Origin: Papio anubis
Lineage: Eukaryota; Chordata; Mammalia; Primates; Cercopithecidae
Assembly: GCF_008728515.1 (NCBI RefSeq)
Contig: NC_044989.1
Location: 78,021,754-78,085,753 of the forward strand
Direction of reading: 5' to 3'
Length of the DNA: 64,000 nucleotides
Within the stretch, counting starts at the first letter, position 1, and each line of letters begins with the position of its first letter. Positions 60,964-64,000 of this stretch are shown here, piece by piece. Made by a program: the position numbers and the translations under genes. The notes below the pieces were generated by a model, which was not told the DNA's origin, searched no databases, and was given only the letters and a program-made list of their open reading frames with translations.

Positions 60964-61229
60964 ACTCTTTTTCTATTTCTTGAATAGAAAAACATTTTTT
61001 ATGAAAGAAACTAGATAAATAATTTATTTTTATTCCAAAACACATGAACCTAAGAGTTATTAAATCGAAAGTGTTTGTGTGGTGTATATGTGTGTAGGCA
61101 TGATAAATATATATGTTTGTGTGGGTGACTACATTTGTAGCTACGTTTGAGAACAATGAGGAAATATTCATGATTTCTTTTATTCTAGCATTGAAACTAG
61201 AGTAAGGGACAAAGTGTAAAGTCATCTAC
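60964..61229. other. Unassigned, with a TG-rich patch
   Basis: GTGTTTGTGTGGTG and TATGTGTGTAGG near 61070-61100. No named repeat. Confidence 0.4.
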
Positions 61230-61440
61230 TAAATCACATGTAATGAAGTGGGGCCCGGTAACAGGAATGAGTGTGGCATGATGAAAGAGCATGAGGAAAA
61301 TCAATGAGTCCAGGGCACAGTGAGATAATGTGAGTGTTGTATAAGATTTTAAAGATTAGTTGGGATCAGATTATCCAGGGCCTTGGAAACCATGACAAAC
61401 CCTTCTACTGTTTATTCAAGTGCTATTTATCATTTCAATT
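61230..61440 (-). mobile_element. L2 fragment, antisense
   Basis: GATCAGATTATCCAGGGCCTTGGAAACCATGAC (61366-61398) matches the reverse of the L2 phrase around CAAGGCCCT. Flanking text is weak. Confidence 0.5.
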
Positions 61441-64000
61441 ACAAATTATTTTTAATATAAACAAAATAGGTGTACAGTAACACTTATATTTAAAATATAT
61501 ATTCACTGTTATTTTTACCTTGAGATTTACTAGATAAGTATAAATACTTATTAAAATTTTATAATATATTGACTTATAATATCACTCTTACATCAAAGTA
61601 AAATGAAATACTTTTCTGCAACTTAGCTACATTCAAATAGTAATAAACTTGCTGCATACCAAAAGAGGCAGTTCTCAAGGAAAGAGATTGTTTTTACTAA
61701 AATATGGTTCAAATTCAAATTTTATTTTTATTCCATAAATTCTATATATTTTATAATTTTGAATAAGTTTTAAGCAATTAAATACCAAGTGATGTAGTAA
61801 ATGATACGATATACCTTGTTCCAATTGTGCTTACAGTAAACCATTAATATATAGAAGTAAAATTTTATAATGATACATATTTTGTATTGCTTAGTCCCTT
61901 GTATGCCTAAGGAAAATCTTTAGGAAAAAATGGAAGGTGGTGTATACAAAATAAATGTAGTGTCTATGATCCAGGAAGACTAATTAAATCTCAATTTTAA
62001 AATGCTCATTATTTACATGTCAACTAATTTGTTTCTCCAGAAAACTCTAATTAATTAAAACTTTATAATTTAAAGACAATCTATGGAACATATATTTTCC
62101 TTACATGGAAAAGCAAGGTGAAATATAAAATGTCGTAATCTTTTTATATTTTTTAAGCAAGCCGATAAATAAATTTACATCTCGTTTCTCATGTGGTAAC
62201 AGCAGAGATTTATAATATCAGGAAAGTAAGATCTAATTCAATTCCTTGCCTAAAATATGTGTAGGTGAATCATGAGTCAAGACAATATAGAAAATATACA
62301 AATAATATGATAATTCTTAAGTTTATGTTTCAAAATTGTATATACTAAAAGTGCCAAATTATCTAAGAAATGAGAATAATTACAATTTTTATGTTTCTAA
62401 AATGAGCCATCTGTCTGGGTAGTTTTTTGGATTTAAAAGTATTCCTTTCTGCCCCAGTGAAATTTTATGGCATTCCTTAATATCAATAGAGAAAAATTTT
62501 AATAATGCTATTCAAAGATTAAATTTTAATATGAATATTCTATTTGAGAACTAAGATTTATTTCGTTTCATGTATCTCACAACTTCCAATATAAATACTT
62601 TCTTGACTCTAGCATGAGAAAAAAGTACAAAAAACTAAGTTTTTTTCTATAGTAAAACACACTGGAAGAAACTTGCAATAACTTATAGTATGTCTTAAGT
62701 TGCAAAGTTGAAGTGTATATGTGCTGTTTCTTCTTTAAAATATTTTTAGCAAAGATTGTGATTATACAAACACATTTTATTAACAGTTCTTTAAAATGAA
62801 CAATGCTTAAGTGTCCTGAGCAAATGAGTATCTAATTTATTTTTAACAATAATCAGAAATTCTGAATTATTTCACACAATTCAATTATGACATTATTGAA
62901 TCAAATATTCATCATAGATTTAACTTTTAATCTAGTTCTATAGCCCTATTTTCAAATAGGACATCTCCACTTGGATACATCATTAAAATAATAAAACTTG
63001 GTGTGACAAAACATGAATATATTACCTTAATGTCATTTTCCCCAACCTTACATCTTTTCACTATTATGGAACATAAAACCATAGACTCAGAATTCAAAAT
63101 CTTTTATGGATAATTTAAATCATTTGTTTTTAAAAACCTGCTTTGCAGAAAGGAAAAAAACTTCTCACTAGTTGGGAGTTGGGAGTGTCACACCCCTTAC
63201 ATAAAACTGCAGGCTGTCTTTTACCTAGAGCACCAATCAAGACCATTTCTGAGAAAGATTTTGTGAGCATCATGGGAAGAAGGCTTCATGACACCCAGGA
63301 TGGGTGGCGTTTAGTGTGTGCAGGAGGTGAGAGGAGACTCCCTGGCATTCCGGCAGAGAGATGCGTGTGATATCCTGGAGGGAAGATGTCTTTGCAATAG
63401 TAAGTTAAGAAACTTCTCAAAAGTTCCATAATGGATATACTGATAACAAACTTTTGGGAAGGGTTTCAGTTTGTCAACATAAAACTTTCAAAAAAGGTTT
63501 ATTCCCGTAAAAGGACTTATTTCCTCAATACCACTGTCTGTCAATATTTCCAATACTAAAGCTGCCTATATCTTTCTCTTTCTTTTCTACTTTTCCCAAC
63601 CAAACTTCTGCTTTTTCCTTAATAAAACCATATAGCATTGAGAATGTGTTAATTTTTTCCTTGTTTCTCTATCTTCAAGTCAACCAGGAATAAGCTTTTA
63701 ACTGCACAGTTTTGTCCTGCTAAACCCCTTCAAATATATGGGATTTGTATACACATAGATAGATAGACCTTAAAAGTACGTGTACACTTGAATCTCTGAA
63801 GTGATAAAATCCAAATTATATAGGCTTTCAAGTTTTGCATAAACAAATTTTCCAAATTCAAATGGAAGTGTGTATGATATCTAATGTGTAGTGCTTTAAA
63901 CATGTTAATATATATTTGTTAATTTTATGAAGATAATTACTTCTTGTAGCTTGCTGAAAGCTTCAAATCTAAGTATAGCAATTATGTTGTATGTGTTGAG
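61441..64000. other. 2.5 kb repeat-poor sequence
   Basis: No repeat or gene recognised. 63143-63380 is clearly less AT-rich than its surroundings and holds a 75-codon frame with no domain. A short GATA run lies at 63754-63766. Confidence 0.4.

Overview
This is a 64 kb stretch of AT-rich mammalian DNA. The HERV-K/HML-type provirus, MaLR LTRs, Alus of several ages (including a young, AluY-like one) and an L1 3' end of primate type point to a higher primate, most likely human. I found no functional protein-coding gene, no CpG island and no convincing exon. It reads as a gene desert or a large intron. Almost everything identifiable is interspersed repeat. All family names come from memory of consensus sequences, not from a database search, so subfamily labels are tentative.

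Layout. 0-4.7 kb: a solo class I ERV LTR (945-1329) and old antisense L1 debris. 4.7-7.9 kb: an internally deleted HML-type betaretroviral provirus on the minus strand, with two LTRs, a tRNA-Lys-type primer-binding site, a gag start, an integrase tail, an env remnant and a polypurine tract. 7.9-11.2 kb: mostly unassigned. 11.2-14.6 kb: an old L1 on the plus strand, interrupted by two antisense Alus and by a tRNA-Pro(AGG) retropseudogene with perfect target-site duplications. 14.6-24.3 kb: repeat-poor, with two old L1 pieces and a MER20. 24.3-31.7 kb: nested LTRs, Alu, MER1B, MIR and L2. 32.3-36.1 kb: an antisense L1 carrying a hAT element, an Alu fragment and a MaLR LTR. 37-39 kb: unclassified sequence with an unusually long open frame. 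39.5-43.8 kb: old L1 pieces, including a 5' end and a locally copied 120 bp segment. 44.6-45.3 kb: a young Alu nested in another Alu. 46.6-47.3 kb: a 0.73 kb pure pyrimidine tract. 47.4-55 kb: a 5'-truncated L1, an Alu, and MST and MLT1 LTRs. 55-59.8 kb: old L1 and a long L2. 60.4-61 kb: an LTR with visible promoter and polyadenylation signals. 61-64 kb: mostly unassigned.

The elements do not cooperate in a pathway. They form a record of successive insertions, deletions and local duplications. I did not find a clearly new biological system. The observations most worth checking are the tRNA-Pro retropseudogene at a TTT/AAAA site, the 190-codon open frame at 38.2-38.8 kb, and the short locally copied segment at 42.4 kb.
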